From the NCBI GenBank assembly GCA_963831155.1, contig CAWHOY010000005.1, forward strand, positions 682,001-746,000: a DNA stretch of 64,000 nt, written 5' to 3'. The DNA is from CAVRXQ01 sp963831155. GTDB lineage: Bacteria; Actinomycetota; Acidimicrobiia; Acidimicrobiales; Bog-793. Positions 42,433 through 51,585 of the stretch are shown here, one piece after another. Under the pieces are notes generated by a model. The model had not been told where the DNA came from, ran no database searches, and worked only from the letters and a program-made list of their open reading frames with translations. Each line of letters starts with the position of its first letter. The stretch's first letter is position 1. The position numbers and the translations under genes are program-made.

Positions 42433-43022
42433 GACCGGATCGGTTCCCTCCACATCGTCCAGAGCGTCGGCGCGCCGCGCTCGATCGTCACCTTCGCGAC
42501 GAGCGCGAATCCGAGTGAGGTATAAAAGCGGACGTTCGGTTCAGACGATGCTTCGAGATACGCCGGCATCGCGATGCTGTCGAGTCGTGCGATCACCGAA
42601 TTGAGCAGTGCAGAGCCAAGGCCGCTGCGCTGGTAGCGCGGATCGGTGCCAATTGTCCCGAGGTAGTAGTGCGCTTGGCGCGGGCGCAGCCGGAACAGCG
42701 CCAGCGCGAGACGCCGGCCGCGAAGGAAGCTGTGCGAGCGCAGGGCGAGCACGAGATAGGCGAACTGGACCGAGGCTCCCGGCGCCTTTGTTCCCGGAGG
42801 GAGCCACAGCGCGGCGGCGGTGCGCTCGGAGTTCGTGTACACCTCGCCCTTTGGGAGGTAGACGCTCTCTAACTGCAGCCTGAAGAACGCCGATAGCCGC
42901 GCCGCTCGCCGCTTTTCGTCCGGGAAGAGATACGCAGATACCGGATCGGCGAGAAACGCCCGAGCGAGTGTCTCCGCGAGCGGTTCGATATCCCCCCGAC
43001 CTGCCCGTACGATCTCTGTCAA
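42429..43022 (-). CDS. GNAT-family N-acetyltransferase
   Basis: 197 residues with the GNAT fold: AETLARAFLADPV at the start, YLGTIGTDPRYQRSGLGSALLNS near residue 118 (acetyl-CoA motif RxxGxG) and NVRFYTSLGF near 165. Similar to GCN5-type acetyltransferases of unknown substrate. A TTG at 43022 is the likely start; no better one is in frame. Confidence 0.85.
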   Translation of the reverse strand: MTEIVRAGRGDIEPLAETLARAFLADPVSAYLFPDEKRRAARLSAFFRLQLESVYLPKGEVYTNSERTAAALWLPPGTKAPGASVQFAYLVLALRSHSFLRGRRLALALFRLRPRQAHYYLGTIGTDPRYQRSGLGSALLNSVIARLDSIAMPAYLEASSEPNVRFYTSLGFALVAKVTIERGAPTLWTMWREPIRS

Positions 43023-43106
43023 GGCGCCGCACCTTACCTGGCGACCGCGTCAGTGTCGCTGGGCGGACCAAGGAATGACAAGACCACGAGAGGCGTTGAC
43101 ATCAAC

Positions 43107-43712
43107 ATGACCACGAGGGAATTCACCGTCAACTTCGACTATCGCTGCCCGTTCGCGCGCAACGCACACGAACACGTCCTCACGGCCCTCGAGGCGGGAG
43201 CCGACTTCCGAGTGCGCTTCTTGCCGTTCTCACTCAACCAGGCGCACGTCGAGGATGGAGGCGTACCGGTCTGGGACATACCAGACGAGCGCCCCAACCT
43301 GCTCGCCGTCGCGGCGGGCATCGCGGTCCGTGACCGCTTCCCGGCGTACTTCCCTCCCGCGCACCGCTCACTATTCTCCGCGCGCCACGACGAAGCCGCT
43401 GACCTGCGCGACGAGTCCGTCGTCCGCAAAGCACTCGAGCGTGTCGGCGTCGACGCCGACGCCGTGTTCGCCGACCTCGCCTCGGGGTGGCCGTTCTCGC
43501 GCTTTCGCGCCGAGCATGAGGAGTCGGTCGCGCACCATTCGATCTTCGGGGTTCCCACCTTCGTCCTCGACGACAAGGCGGTGTTCGTGCGGTTGATGAC
43601 GCGGCCAGACAGCGACCCGAAGCTCGCAACAGAGACGATCGAACGTGTTCTCGCGCTGATTGCCGATCACAGCGAGCTCAACGAACTGAAGTACACGACG
43701 ATCCCCCGCTAG
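43107..43712 (+). CDS. DsbA-like (FrnE-type) protein
   Basis: 201 residues of the thioredoxin-like DSBA family. The active-site position reads CPFA, with a single Cys rather than CxxC, as in the 2-hydroxychromene-2-carboxylate isomerase branch. GVPTFVLDDKAVF (cis-Pro loop) is near residue 150. No signal peptide, so cytoplasmic. Start at ATG 43107. Converges on recA. Confidence 0.8.
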   Translation: MTTREFTVNFDYRCPFARNAHEHVLTALEAGADFRVRFLPFSLNQAHVEDGGVPVWDIPDERPNLLAVAAGIAVRDRFPAYFPPAHRSLFSARHDEAADLRDESVVRKALERVGVDADAVFADLASGWPFSRFRAEHEESVAHHSIFGVPTFVLDDKAVFVRLMTRPDSDPKLATETIERVLALIADHSELNELKYTTIPR

Positions 43713-43721
43713 GGGGAATTT

Positions 43722-43722
<1 letters not shown>
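43702..43722. terminator. Candidate bidirectional hairpin between dsbA-like gene and recA
   Basis: TCCCCC-GCTA-GGGGGA stem-loop followed by ATTTT, overlapping the end of the dsbA-like gene and touching the recA stop. Confidence 0.45.
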
Positions 43723-44762
<1,040 letters not shown>

Positions 44763-44882
44763 TGCCTCTTCCTCCCGCCTGATCTCGCGCGTCCGTCGAG
44801 CGGACCGCAACGATACGACGCCGCCGTATCGCTGGACCTGGCCTGTCGTCATCGAGGCCACTGACTTGCATCAGTGTAGTTA

Positions 44883-44896
44883 CGAACACACGTTCG
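44883..44896 (-). promoter_or_regulatory. SOS (LexA) box of recA
   Basis: Perfect palindrome CGAAC-ACAC-GTTCG, the LexA box form of Actinobacteria and Bacillus-type repressors, about 120 bp before the recA start. On the minus strand TACACT, a plausible -10, follows, so the box would overlap the -35 region. Confidence 0.8.
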
Positions 44897-44902
44897 GTGG
44901 TG

Positions 44903-44910
44903 GATGGACG
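44903..44910. repeat. Target-site duplication, left copy
   Basis: GATGGACG, repeated exactly at 47680-47687 on the other side of the IS1595-family element. Eight bases is the usual size for that family. Confidence 0.92.
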
Positions 44911-44936
44911 GGTGATGTGTGCGCTTGCACAGCAGG
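44911..44936 (+). repeat. Left terminal inverted repeat of IS1595 element
   Basis: 26 bases, exact inverse of 47654-47679. Confidence 0.95.
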
Positions 44937-45780
44937 TTGCCCCCCTACGATTTCGGCCATCGCTACCGATCTGACCGGCGTCCGAATAAAGCTTGGGCGG
45001 GCGTACCGCCACGCGCAGGATCTGGACACCTTGATTGGCCCTTTGGTCAAAGTCGCAACGGATTCCATTACGTGTGAACGCAAGGACAATGGAACGAAGC
45101 TCATCTACAGCGTGGGCGAGGTCCCCGACATCCCACCCGATTGGAGCGCCATCATCGGGGACAGTTTCTTCAATCTGCGCTCTGCTTGGGATCATCTCGC
45201 GTGGCAGTTGGTCGAACTCGATGGGGGTAAGCCTTGTGAGCACACTCAGTTCCCCATCTATGACACGCGACTTAACTCGAAAGGCAATCCGCGGAACGTC
45301 ACTATCCAGCCAGAAATCAAGCGGGCAGACATTCTCGCTGCCTTGGATGCGATCCAGCCTTACCAGGAGGCCGACAGATGGCACAGTCAACTCTGGGTCG
45401 TCAACGAGTTTTGTAGGCGGGACAAGCACCGAACGTTGCTCACGGTCGCCGGCGTCATGGACACCGACCGAAATACGCCTTGGTGGTCTCTGGGCCTCGA
45501 TGATAAGACCCCTGGGTGGGTGTTCAATTTGGAACCGCTCACCAGTGGTGATTGGGTCGCCTGCTTCACCTTTGACAAGGCGGCGCCAGATTATTTCGAC
45601 CCGAACATAGCTATTGATGTAACCCTGCGCGAAGGACCCGAGGGCCATTGGAGCCGTGTCCAGTCCGTGGGGCGGTTGCTTATGGGCCTCCGCAAAATCC
45701 TCACCATGCACATGGACGTCCACTTCACCCCGCTGTTCACCAACGAGGCGCCCCTCTGGACCTCTTTCCGCGACTGGTGA
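44917..45780 (+). CDS. IS1595 passenger protein, unknown function
   Basis: About 287 residues, not assigned to a named family. The middle has DSFFNLRSAWDHLAWQLVE near residue 90, a helical segment of the sort seen in HEPN-like or toxin-associated proteins, then YQEADRWHSQLWVVNEFCRRDKHRTLL. No signal peptide or membrane span. The only plausible GTG (44917) lies within the left inverted repeat; CTG or ATT codons just downstream are alternatives, so the start is uncertain. It precedes the transposase by 91 bp on the same strand and is cargo of the element. Confidence 0.7.
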   Translation: MCACTAGCPPTISAIATDLTGVRIKLGRAYRHAQDLDTLIGPLVKVATDSITCERKDNGTKLIYSVGEVPDIPPDWSAIIGDSFFNLRSAWDHLAWQLVELDGGKPCEHTQFPIYDTRLNSKGNPRNVTIQPEIKRADILAALDAIQPYQEADRWHSQLWVVNEFCRRDKHRTLLTVAGVMDTDRNTPWWSLGLDDKTPGWVFNLEPLTSGDWVACFTFDKAAPDYFDPNIAIDVTLREGPEGHWSRVQSVGRLLMGLRKILTMHMDVHFTPLFTNEAPLWTSFRDW

Positions 45781-45871
45781 TCCATTGGCACGTCGCACTT
45801 TACCCATAAATCACACCTCTGTATTTTCGCACTTCAGACGGTCTGATACACCCATCTGAGACAATGCTCTT

Positions 45872-46903
45872 ATGGGAAGCAAGGTAACAATTGCCTCGTT
45901 GAGCAGGGAAATTACGACCGAAACGCAGGCATATGCGTACCTGGAAACCCTCTATTGGGGCGACAATCCCCGCTGTGCCCATTGCACGAGTGAGAACGTC
46001 ACCCTTATGGCACCGAAGGGTCCTTCTAGCCGTAAGACACGGTCGGGTGAACCGACCCAGCGCCGCACCTGGCAATGCAACGCTTGTCGCAAGCAATTTT
46101 CGGTACTGACTGGAACGATTATGCATGGTACGCGGGCGAGTATCCGCACTTGGGTTCTCGTCATGTTCGAAATGTGCGCTTGCAAGAACGGGATTAGTGC
46201 TCGTGAGATCGAGCGGAAGTACGGGGTATGCCCGCGTACGGCGTGGTTCATGGCACACAGGCTTCGGGAAGCCATGAAGCGCCCCGACTCGCTTCCCCTG
46301 CTTAGTGGCACCATCGTTTCGGATGAGACTTGGATCGGCGGCGATCCCAAAAACCGTCACGCGTCGGAACGCAAGGGTGATGGGCGCTCCCGCCATGCTC
46401 TCAACAAAACACCGGTCGTGTCGTTGGTGAACCGTGAGACGGGCGAGGTTCGTTCCAGGATCGTCCCGAACGTCACCGGAGACTCGCTCTACTCCGCTAT
46501 CAAGGGCAACGTGTCGACGGGGCGCAGCCACCTGCAAACTGACAAGGGCGCGGGTTATAACGTGGTTGGCTACCTGTTTGCCTCGCACACCGCCGTTGAC
46601 CACTCGGCTGGTGAGTACGTCGCCACGAACGGTGCGAGTACCAATCCGGTCGAAGGTTTCTTCTCGCAGCTCAAGCGCAGCCTTGACGGAACGCACCACC
46701 ACGTTTCCATTGAGCACTTGCCCAGATACCTGGCCGAGTACGACTTCAAGTTCAGCACGCGACAAGTATCCGACGCTGTGCGCATGAACCTGCTCGTCAA
46801 GCAGATGGACCGCCGCTTGGAATACAAGATGACTAAGACTCCCGTTGAGACCCTTCGGAGTCGTCGGTCTCGCGAGGGGCTTCCTGAGCAACTTTCTTTT
46901 TAG
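45872..46903 (+). CDS. IS1595-family (ISXO2-like) transposase
   Basis: 343 residues, apparently intact. The N-terminal zinc ribbon has CAHC near residue 32 and CNAC near 68, then QFSVLTGTIMHGT. The DDE-type catalytic domain has SDETWIGG near 150, TDKGAGY near 220 and NPVEGFFSQLKRSL near 257, which supplies the acidic residue of the family's ISXO2 motif. ATG 45872. It mobilises the surrounding element through its 26-bp ends. Confidence 0.95.
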   Translation: MGSKVTIASLSREITTETQAYAYLETLYWGDNPRCAHCTSENVTLMAPKGPSSRKTRSGEPTQRRTWQCNACRKQFSVLTGTIMHGTRASIRTWVLVMFEMCACKNGISAREIERKYGVCPRTAWFMAHRLREAMKRPDSLPLLSGTIVSDETWIGGDPKNRHASERKGDGRSRHALNKTPVVSLVNRETGEVRSRIVPNVTGDSLYSAIKGNVSTGRSHLQTDKGAGYNVVGYLFASHTAVDHSAGEYVATNGASTNPVEGFFSQLKRSLDGTHHHVSIEHLPRYLAEYDFKFSTRQVSDAVRMNLLVKQMDRRLEYKMTKTPVETLRSRRSREGLPEQLSF

Positions 46904-47006
46904 TGCCTTGCAGGACCTTGCGGAGTGCGTCCTCGGGGTCCATTGGGTAAAGCGAGAATCGCTCGTCCAGGTCGACCTTGGGACGCCGCTTGCGTTCGCG
47001 AGGCAT
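46833..47006 (-). CDS. Small antisense protein of IS1595 element
   Basis: 57 residues, basic start (MPRERKRRPKVDLDERF), then SLYPMDPEDALRKVLQG and a Lys/Glu/Ser-rich tail. It overlaps the 3' end of the transposase by 71 bp on the opposite strand. A TAGGGTGA sequence precedes the ATG, and the gene lies 34 bp after the membrane-protein gene on the same strand. Similar small antisense frames accompany other IS1595 transposases, to my recollection, which supports it being real. Confidence 0.7.
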   Translation of the reverse strand: MPRERKRRPKVDLDERFSLYPMDPEDALRKVLQGTKKKVAQEAPRETDDSEGSQRES

Positions 47007-47040
47007 GAGATCACCCTACCTATCGGCTGTCTCCGGACAG

Positions 47041-47598
47041 TCATAGGGCCAGCTCGATTTCCTTGAGGCGCAGAATTCGGGTTCGGTGACCCTCCTCGAT
47101 AGCGCGCCAAGCCAGCTCTTGCAAAGCCGGATCGTCACTTGAAAAGTCGCGTGCCGTCCTGGCATCCGCTAGCACGTTGAATAGGCCAGCGAACGGCCTC
47201 ATGTTCGACTGAAACCAACTGCGGACCGATCCGGCCCAATCGACCACTTCCTTGTGCAGCCCATCCCGCCGAGGGGTGCGGAGAAGGTCTTGTAAGAGCT
47301 GGTTGCCTTGAATGAGCAATCCGTCAATAGCTAGGCGGTTCTGGCTCAATCTGCGAAATTGCCAGAGGACCCAGCCAAACATCAAGAGTCCAGCGACCGT
47401 GACGCTAAGGGCCACGATCACGATTGGCGACGACCAAATGACCGGCTTAGATGCGGAGTCTTTTCCTTCCAGGTAGGTCAGAAAGATCGTTAATCCAATG
47501 ACCCATGTCGCTATTCCAGCCGCGCCGAGCTGATTGCGTAGGTCCCTCATTCTCCGCTCCTGTTCGATGGCCTCCGCCATCGTCAGCGGAGTCGTCAC
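47041..47598 (-). CDS. IS1595 passenger membrane protein
   Basis: 185 residues. A charged N-terminal helix (EAIEQERRMRDLRNQL) precedes two hydrophobic spans at about residues 28-45 and 55-80, then a long helical cytoplasmic part with RRLSQNRLAIDGLLIQGNQ. No family recognised. GTG 47598, or ATG 47580. It lies inside the element and probably forms a unit with the small antisense gene downstream. Confidence 0.65.
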   Translation of the reverse strand: MTTPLTMAEAIEQERRMRDLRNQLGAAGIATWVIGLTIFLTYLEGKDSASKPVIWSSPIVIVALSVTVAGLLMFGWVLWQFRRLSQNRLAIDGLLIQGNQLLQDLLRTPRRDGLHKEVVDWAGSVRSWFQSNMRPFAGLFNVLADARTARDFSSDDPALQELAWRAIEEGHRTRILRLKEIELAL

Positions 47599-47653
47599 AG
47601 CGTGCCCCGAGTCGTCTTGTCATCGCACACATCGCCTGGTGCCCTGACCCGGG

Positions 47654-47679
47654 CCTGCTGTGCAAGCGCACACATCACC
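47654..47679 (-). repeat. Right terminal inverted repeat of IS1595 element
   Basis: 26 bases, exact inverse of 44911-44936. Confidence 0.95.
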
Positions 47680-47687
47680 GATGGACG
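47680..47687. repeat. Target-site duplication, right copy
   Basis: GATGGACG, same as 44903-44910. Confidence 0.92.
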
Positions 47688-47712
47688 GGCGCAAACCTCG
47701 TCGCTCGGAGAC

Positions 47713-48354
47713 TCAGATGACCGGGAACGTCTCCTCGGCGAAGCCCCGCCGGTAAAAGGATCGGAGGACAGCGTCGGTGCCATGAAGGTGCTCCGCGATC
47801 TCGATGCCGGTCGCGATCGTGAGCTCGCGGTGGCCGACTGGAAGGGCCAATGGCTCCCTACCGACGCTGCGCGCGAGGTCGTCGAGGTGCACGCACTGTT
47901 CGACGATGCGCGTCTGCAGGTAGTCGTCGAGACGCATTATCTTGCCGCCGATCACCTCCATCGCTGTCGTCAGCGGCAGCTCGCCGAGCGTCGATTCGAG
48001 ATCTGCGAGTCGTACCCGCAGTGCCCTCTGCAACTCCTCCTGGCCGACGCTTGCGGACTCCGCGGAGCGCGCCCGTACCGCGCGATGTAACTCTTCACCG
48101 GCTGGCGCGACGACGGAGACGAAATACTCCGCCGCGCTGTCGTAATCGAGCGGTCGATCCGGTAGGCCCTTTTGCAAGTACTCCCCCACGACCCACACCG
48201 CTCCGCGGACGAGATGCCCCGCGACGCCGCTCACCAGCTGGTGCTCGAGGACCGACGGTGCATCCCACATCTCTCTCACGAGATCGTCGCCGATCGCCTC
48301 GACGATCACCCGCGCTCCACCGAGGAACAACTCCGTGCTTGCAGCCTGGGCCAC
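47713..48354 (-). CDS. Mycothiol-dependent maleylpyruvate isomerase-like protein
   Basis: 213 residues resembling the MDMPI N-terminal/DinB-like family: DAPSVLEHQLVSGVAGHLVRGA near residue 32, a helical bundle, and RIVEQCVHLDDLARSVG near 148, with His residues spaced like the DinB metal site. Such proteins often use mycothiol, fitting an actinobacterium. GTG start 48354. It is the gene that directly preceded recA before the IS insertion. Confidence 0.75.
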   Translation of the reverse strand: MAQAASTELFLGGARVIVEAIGDDLVREMWDAPSVLEHQLVSGVAGHLVRGAVWVVGEYLQKGLPDRPLDYDSAAEYFVSVVAPAGEELHRAVRARSAESASVGQEELQRALRVRLADLESTLGELPLTTAMEVIGGKIMRLDDYLQTRIVEQCVHLDDLARSVGREPLALPVGHRELTIATGIEIAEHLHGTDAVLRSFYRRGFAEETFPVI

Positions 48355-48386
48355 GACCGGCGCGACTCCTTCTCCGCCTTGGATGG

Positions 48387-49634
48387 TCAGCCTTGGAGCT
48401 CGAGCCTACGACGCAACCGATCGAGCGCGCTGATCGCACCGATCTCACGGATCCGCTTTCGTGTCCCGAACAGATCGAGGGGTTCGCCGTCGGGACTGCG
48501 GCCCGCGAACGCGATGCCGACGAACGCCGTGCCTGGTGGATAGCTCTCTTGTGGATCGGGGCCCGCGACCCCGGTGGTTGCCACCGCGACGTCCGCGCCG
48601 AAAAGCTCGAGCGCGCCCTTCGCCATGTCGGCGGCGGCCTGTGCGCTCACCACCGGTCCCGCCGGGATCCTCAGCACGTCGCGCTTGGTCCCGGCGCCAT
48701 ACGCAACGACACCACCGCGAAACCAGCGACTCGCGCCCGTCACGGCGACGATGCGCGAGGCGATCAATCCCCCGGTGAAGGACTCGGCCAGTGCGAGGCT
48801 CCGGTTGCTCGCGAGGAGTAGCGAGCCGATGCGTGCCTCGATTGTCTCATCGTCGATCCCGAATACGGCATCGCCCAATATCGCCGTGATCGCCTTCTCC
48901 TCTTCGTCGAGCAGAGCCGCCGCTGCTTTGTCGCTCCCTGCTTTCACCGTCACGCGCACCTGCACGCCCTCGACACCGCGCGCCAAGAACGCGATCGTCG
49001 GCGCTCCTTTCCCTTTCCCTTCGAGCGCGTCGACGCGCTCCGCGACGAGCTCGGAAAGGCGCGACTCCCCGAGCCCCCACGTCTTGATGATCCGGCTCGC
49101 GATCACCGCACCTTCGCCACTTCGCAGCGACAAGTCGGGCAGCACGGCGCGCGTCATCATCTCTTCCATCTCGTCGGGAACTCCTGGCAGCGCGTAGACC
49201 ATCTCGTCTCCGACTGGGCAGATCAAGCCCGGCGCGCTACCCAGTCGCTGCTCGATGATGCGGGCGCCCTGGGGGACGAAGCCCTGTCGACGGTTGCTGG
49301 GCGACATCACGCGATTGCGGACCGCGAACGCCTGCTCGACGAGGGTCATCGCTCTTTCATCCTCGACGAGATTCACCCCCATCACCTCGGCGATGGCCTC
49401 GCGCGTGACGTCGTCCTGGGTCGGCCCGAGCCCTCCACAGACGATCACCGCATCGGCGCGTCCAAGTGATGCTCGAAGGACCTCCGCGATCCGCCCGACG
49501 TTGTCGCCGACGCGCACCTGCATCGTGCAGTCGATGCCCGAGGCGGCGAGCTGCTCGGCGATCCACGTCGAGTTCGTGTCGACGATCTGGCCGAGCAAGA
49601 GCTCCGTGCCGACCGCGACGATCTCAGCGCGCAT
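48387..49634 (-). CDS. cinA: CinA family protein (competence/damage-inducible)
   Basis: 415 residues. The N-terminal MoaB/MogA-like domain begins MRAEIVAVGTELLLGQIVDTNS and has VCGGLGPTQDD near 66; residues about 250-405 form the C-terminal CinA domain (ALAESFTGGLIASRI, TGVAGPD) with nicotinamide-nucleotide amidase features. It acts in pyridine-nucleotide salvage. Starts four bases after pgsA ends, within the conserved rimO-pgsA-cinA order. Confidence 0.95.
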   Translation of the reverse strand: MRAEIVAVGTELLLGQIVDTNSTWIAEQLAASGIDCTMQVRVGDNVGRIAEVLRASLGRADAVIVCGGLGPTQDDVTREAIAEVMGVNLVEDERAMTLVEQAFAVRNRVMSPSNRRQGFVPQGARIIEQRLGSAPGLICPVGDEMVYALPGVPDEMEEMMTRAVLPDLSLRSGEGAVIASRIIKTWGLGESRLSELVAERVDALEGKGKGAPTIAFLARGVEGVQVRVTVKAGSDKAAAALLDEEEKAITAILGDAVFGIDDETIEARIGSLLLASNRSLALAESFTGGLIASRIVAVTGASRWFRGGVVAYGAGTKRDVLRIPAGPVVSAQAAADMAKGALELFGADVAVATTGVAGPDPQESYPPGTAFVGIAFAGRSPDGEPLDLFGTRKRIREIGAISALDRLRRRLELQG

Positions 49635-49638
49635 GGGA

Positions 49639-50238
49639 TCAGGCAGCTTCCTGGTTCACCGATCGGTGGTGGTGGACACGCCTCATCTCGGCGGTCGCCT
49701 GGTAGAGGTACTCCGCACCGGTGACGAGTGTCAGTGCGACCGCGAACCAGATCAGAGCGGATATGACGTCGCGGTCTTTCGCCCCGATCGGCGGGAAAAA
49801 CGCCGCCGCGACCGCGATGTCCTGCACGAGCGTCTTCAGCTTGGCGAGTGGTCGCGCCGGAATCGAGACGCCCCTGCGCCCCTCGACGATGCGGAAGGCG
49901 CTCATGCCCACCTCACGCGCCGCGATCAAAACGAGCGGCGCGACGCTGATCGTTCCCGTCGCCGCGAGGCCGCACAGCGCACCGAGTATCAGGAACTTGT
50001 CGGCGAGCGGATCGAGAAAGGCCCCCGAACGGGTCGTGCCGTGCCGGCGGGCGATGAAGCCGTCGACGCCGTCCGAGACGGAGAAGACGGTCCAGAGCGC
50101 CCAGAGTGCCCACGCCGTCGGACCGATCGTCACCGTCAGCACGGCGATGAGCGGCGCGGCGAGCAGTCGGGCGAGTGTGAGACCGTTGGCCGGTGTGACG
50201 AGAGCCGACGGTCCGAACGCCGGGGCGCGTGTGCTCAC
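49639..50238 (-). CDS. pgsA: CDP-diacylglycerol-glycerol-3-phosphate 3-phosphatidyltransferase
   Basis: 199 residues with several membrane spans. The CDP-alcohol phosphatidyltransferase signature is complete: D-GV-DG-FI-AR-(x8)-G-(x3)-D-(x3)-D, at about residues 55-80. It makes phosphatidylglycerophosphate for phosphatidylglycerol synthesis. The start overlaps the rimO stop by four bases. Confidence 0.93.
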   Translation of the reverse strand: MSTRAPAFGPSALVTPANGLTLARLLAAPLIAVLTVTIGPTAWALWALWTVFSVSDGVDGFIARRHGTTRSGAFLDPLADKFLILGALCGLAATGTISVAPLVLIAAREVGMSAFRIVEGRRGVSIPARPLAKLKTLVQDIAVAAAFFPPIGAKDRDVISALIWFAVALTLVTGAEYLYQATAEMRRVHHHRSVNQEAA

Positions 50239-51533
50239 CCGCGCGATCCTGCCGTCGTCTCGAGCGCGAGCGGCACCCCGTCCGCTGTCCTCGCGATCAG
50301 ATCCGGCCCCCGTGCGTCGGTGATCGCCACCTTGAAAAAGGTTCCGACAGCCAGTCGACGCTCGACCCTGATGACCCCGTCGATCTCCGGCGCCTCCCGG
50401 TGCGAGCGCGCGACACCCGGCGCGTCAATGAGCACCTCGACTTCGGCTCCGACGAGGTCGGCGCGTCTGCGCGCTGTGATCTCATCCTGCAGGGCGCTCG
50501 CCTCGCGGAGGCGCTCCATCAGCAAGCTACGGGGGACCTTCTCATCGAGTCCATGCGCGTAGGTGCCAGCTTCCTCCGAGAAGGCGAAGAATCCCGCCCA
50601 ATCGAGCTGTGCCGCTTCGAGAAAGGAGAGCAACTCGTCGTGGTCGGCCTCGGTCTCGCCGGGATAGCCGATGATGAACGACGACCGGAAGGCGGCGCGC
50701 GGTTCGTCGCGACGGATCTTTTCGATTCGGGAAAGGAACCGATCGCCGTTTCCGTAACGCCGCATCCGGCGCACGAGTGGCGAAGAGACGTGTTGCAGCG
50801 ACAGATCGAAATACGGCACCCGGGTCGACAGCACCGTCTCGATCAGCTCCTCCGTGAGTGCGGACGGGTACAAGTACAAAAGGCGTACCCGCGCGACACG
50901 CTCGGCCGCATTTCGCACGAGTTCGACGAGGCGCGCATGTGCGTCGAGGTCTCGGCCGTAGCTGCCGAGGTCCTGCGCAACAAGGATGACTTCCTTCGCG
51001 TTGAGCGACTCGATCTCTCTCAAGATGGCACGCGGCTCGCGCGAGACCTGCCTGCCGCGGAAGCCCGGGATCGCGCAGAACCCGCATCGCCGGTCACAAC
51101 CCTCCGCGACCTTGACGTACGCCCACGGCACGTCAGACGGCGCCCGCGGCATCTCCAACAGGTTCGTTACCGACGACGCGCGGGGCGCGCGAATCATTCG
51201 TCGCGGGGATCCGAATGCGATTGGCTCACCGAGTCGGACGACCTCTGCTTCTGGAAGCAGCTCGGCGAGCTCGGATCCGTATCTCTCGGCAAGGCACCCC
51301 GTCACGACGAGACGCGAATCGCGGTGGCGCCGCTGGTGCGCGTCAAAGATCGCACTGACCGACTCCTCTCGCGCCGCGTCAATGAAAGCGCACGTGTTCA
51401 CCACGACGACGTCCGCGCTCTCCAGGTCCCCTGCCGCAACGAGTCCGCGCTCGAGCAGCGCTCCTGCGATCTTTTCGGAATCGACCTGGTTCTTCGGACA
51501 GCCGAGCGTCTCGACGAAGTACCGCTCCGGCAC
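50235..51533 (-). CDS. rimO: Ribosomal protein S12 methylthiotransferase RimO
   Basis: 432 residues. The N-terminal UPF0004 domain begins with FVETLGCPKNQVDSE. The radical SAM motif CDRRCGFCAIP (CxxxCxxC) is near residue 150. The C-terminal TRAM domain follows. It methylthiolates an Asp of ribosomal protein S12. The GCPKN motif is the RimO form, distinguishing it from MiaB. It ends in an overlap with pgsA. Confidence 0.95.
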   Translation of the reverse strand: MPERYFVETLGCPKNQVDSEKIAGALLERGLVAAGDLESADVVVVNTCAFIDAAREESVSAIFDAHQRRHRDSRLVVTGCLAERYGSELAELLPEAEVVRLGEPIAFGSPRRMIRAPRASSVTNLLEMPRAPSDVPWAYVKVAEGCDRRCGFCAIPGFRGRQVSREPRAILREIESLNAKEVILVAQDLGSYGRDLDAHARLVELVRNAAERVARVRLLYLYPSALTEELIETVLSTRVPYFDLSLQHVSSPLVRRMRRYGNGDRFLSRIEKIRRDEPRAAFRSSFIIGYPGETEADHDELLSFLEAAQLDWAGFFAFSEEAGTYAHGLDEKVPRSLLMERLREASALQDEITARRRADLVGAEVEVLIDAPGVARSHREAPEIDGVIRVERRLAVGTFFKVAITDARGPDLIARTADGVPLALETTAGSRG

Positions 51534-51585
51534 GGGCCGAGCCTACTGGTGATGCACGCTCGCTATCGGCTGTCCGAATCTTTGT

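Larger units (their letters stand above)
44911..47679. mobile_element. IS1595-family element with passenger genes
   Basis: A complete 2,769-bp element bounded by perfect 26-bp inverted repeats (GGTGATGTGTGCGC inward) and an 8-bp target duplication. It carries an ISXO2-like transposase and three other genes: a 287-residue protein of unknown function, a small 57-residue antisense protein and a membrane protein. The intact ends and identical duplication indicate a recent insertion. Its base composition is visibly less GC-rich than the flanks. Confidence 0.92.

Noticed and set aside
45800..47110. Long minus-strand frame opposite the transposase
   Set aside because: It is the antisense shadow of the zinc ribbon and DDE domain, which carry the family motifs on the plus strand.
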